Shown: one piece after another, positions 4,813-5,121 of the stretch | How positions within the stretch are numbered: position 1 is the first letter of the stretch | Layout of the letters: each line of letters opens with the position of its first letter | Source: Candidatus Blautia intestinipullorum | GTDB taxonomy: Bacteria; Bacillota; Clostridia; Lachnospirales; Lachnospiraceae | Direction: 5' to 3' | Assembly (NCBI GenBank): GCA_019120475.1 | Contig: DWVA01000329.1 | Span: 1-5,121 of the forward strand | DNA length: 5,121 nt | Made by a program: the position numbers and the translations under genes | The notes under the pieces: generated by a model | What the model was told of the DNA's origin: nothing | Databases searched by the model: none | What the model saw: the letters and a program-made list of their open reading frames with translations, nothing else

Positions 4813-5121
4813 AGTGCTGGCATTGTGTTCACAAAAAGGCGGGGTTGGCAAGACAACAAGTTGCGTGAATCTGGCAGTCGGACTTGCAAAAGCAGGGAAG
4901 AAAGTGCTTGTGATTGACAATGATCCGCAGGGAAGTATGACAGCAAGTCTTGGGTATCATAACCCAGATGAATTACCAATCACACTGGCTACTATTCTGA
5001 CAAAGATTGTAGAAGATGAACTATTTGAAAATACACTGGGAATTTTACATCACCAGGAAGGAATTGATTTGATTCCGGCAAACATCGAACTCTCTGGAAT
5101 GGAAGTTTCACTTGTAAATAT
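4784..5121 (+). CDS. ParA/Soj family partition ATPase, N-terminal part
   Basis: The 112 visible codons match the N-terminus of ParA ATPases, which bind DNA and ATP and distribute plasmids or excised elements between daughter cells. The deviant Walker A motif KGGVGKTT is at residues 18-25 and the Walker A' motif VLVIDNDPQGS at 41-51, with Asp45 and Asp47. The reading frame is open to the window edge, and the C-terminal half, including Walker B, is outside. The start ATG 4784 has GGGAGG at 4769-4774, nine bases upstream; ATG 4799 (residue 6) is a weaker alternative. It overlaps the upstream RHH gene by 29 bp in another frame. The short N-terminus before Walker A shows no extra DNA-binding domain, as in chromosomal and ICE-type Soj proteins rather than P1-type ParA. 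A ParB partner would be expected downstream. Confidence 0.93.
   Translation, partial: MEEKVMKDCKVLALCSQKGGVGKTTSCVNLAVGLAKAGKKVLVIDNDPQGSMTASLGYHNPDELPITLATILTKIVEDELFENTLGILHHQEGIDLIPANIELSGMEVSLVN

Larger units (their letters stand above)
2276..5121 (+). mobile_element. Left end of an integrative element inserted at guaA (partial)
   Basis: Downstream of guaA come repeated integrase-arm-like motifs, three excisionase-like genes, a tyrosine integrase, an RHH protein and a ParA ATPase, all on the plus strand. This is recombination, DNA-transfer accessory and partition content with nothing metabolic. It fits an integrative and conjugative or mobilizable element better than a phage, since no phage gene is visible, but the conjugation genes that would settle it lie outside. 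The left boundary is taken as the guaA stop codon and is uncertain by about 20 bp. The right boundary is not in the window. Confidence 0.75.

Overview
The window joins a chromosomal housekeeping locus to the left end of an integrated mobile element. The best host guess is a Firmicute of class Clostridia, probably close to Lachnospiraceae. The grounds are a GuaA typical of Clostridia, strong AGGAGG ribosome binding sites, a tRNA without an encoded CCA, moderate GC and the style of the element. This is inferred from style and is not a database match.

Positions 1-85 hold the 3' end of a tRNA gene (probably Arg, cut by the window edge) and its intrinsic terminator. Positions 86-468 hold no convincing gene, only a few hairpins and short repeats. 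A near-consensus promoter (469-497) opens a transcript whose leader of about 225 nt has several competing hairpins. The leader ends at guaA (731-2275), a complete GMP synthetase.

The 3' end of guaA appears to be an attachment site. An imperfect inverted repeat spans the stop codon. About 60 bp further on lie two exact 10-bp direct repeats 11 bp apart, and an inverted copy of the same motif lies about 200 bp beyond. This is what the arm-type sites of a tyrosine integrase would look like. An intrinsic terminator (2453-2500) separates the guaA side from the element's genes.

From 2702 to the window edge there is one tightly packed plus-strand operon: three tandem, related excisionase-like HTH proteins (75, 72 and 65 aa), a tyrosine integrase with all catalytic residues (359 aa), a ribbon-helix-helix protein that may be a MobC-like relaxosome accessory factor (130 aa), and the start of a ParA/Soj ATPase running off the window. 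Neighbours overlap by 8, 4 and 29 bp or are separated by 2-3 bp, so translational coupling is likely. The set fits an integrative and conjugative (or mobilizable) element. The excisionase-like proteins and integrase would move it in and out of guaA, the RHH protein would assist transfer or regulation, and ParA would stabilise the excised circle. The relaxase, conjugation genes, cargo and far attachment site lie outside the window.

The most notable points are the triplicated excisionase-like gene, the arm-site architecture beside guaA, the expression of integration and partition genes from one operon, and the long structured guaA leader, which matches no riboswitch class I recognise.
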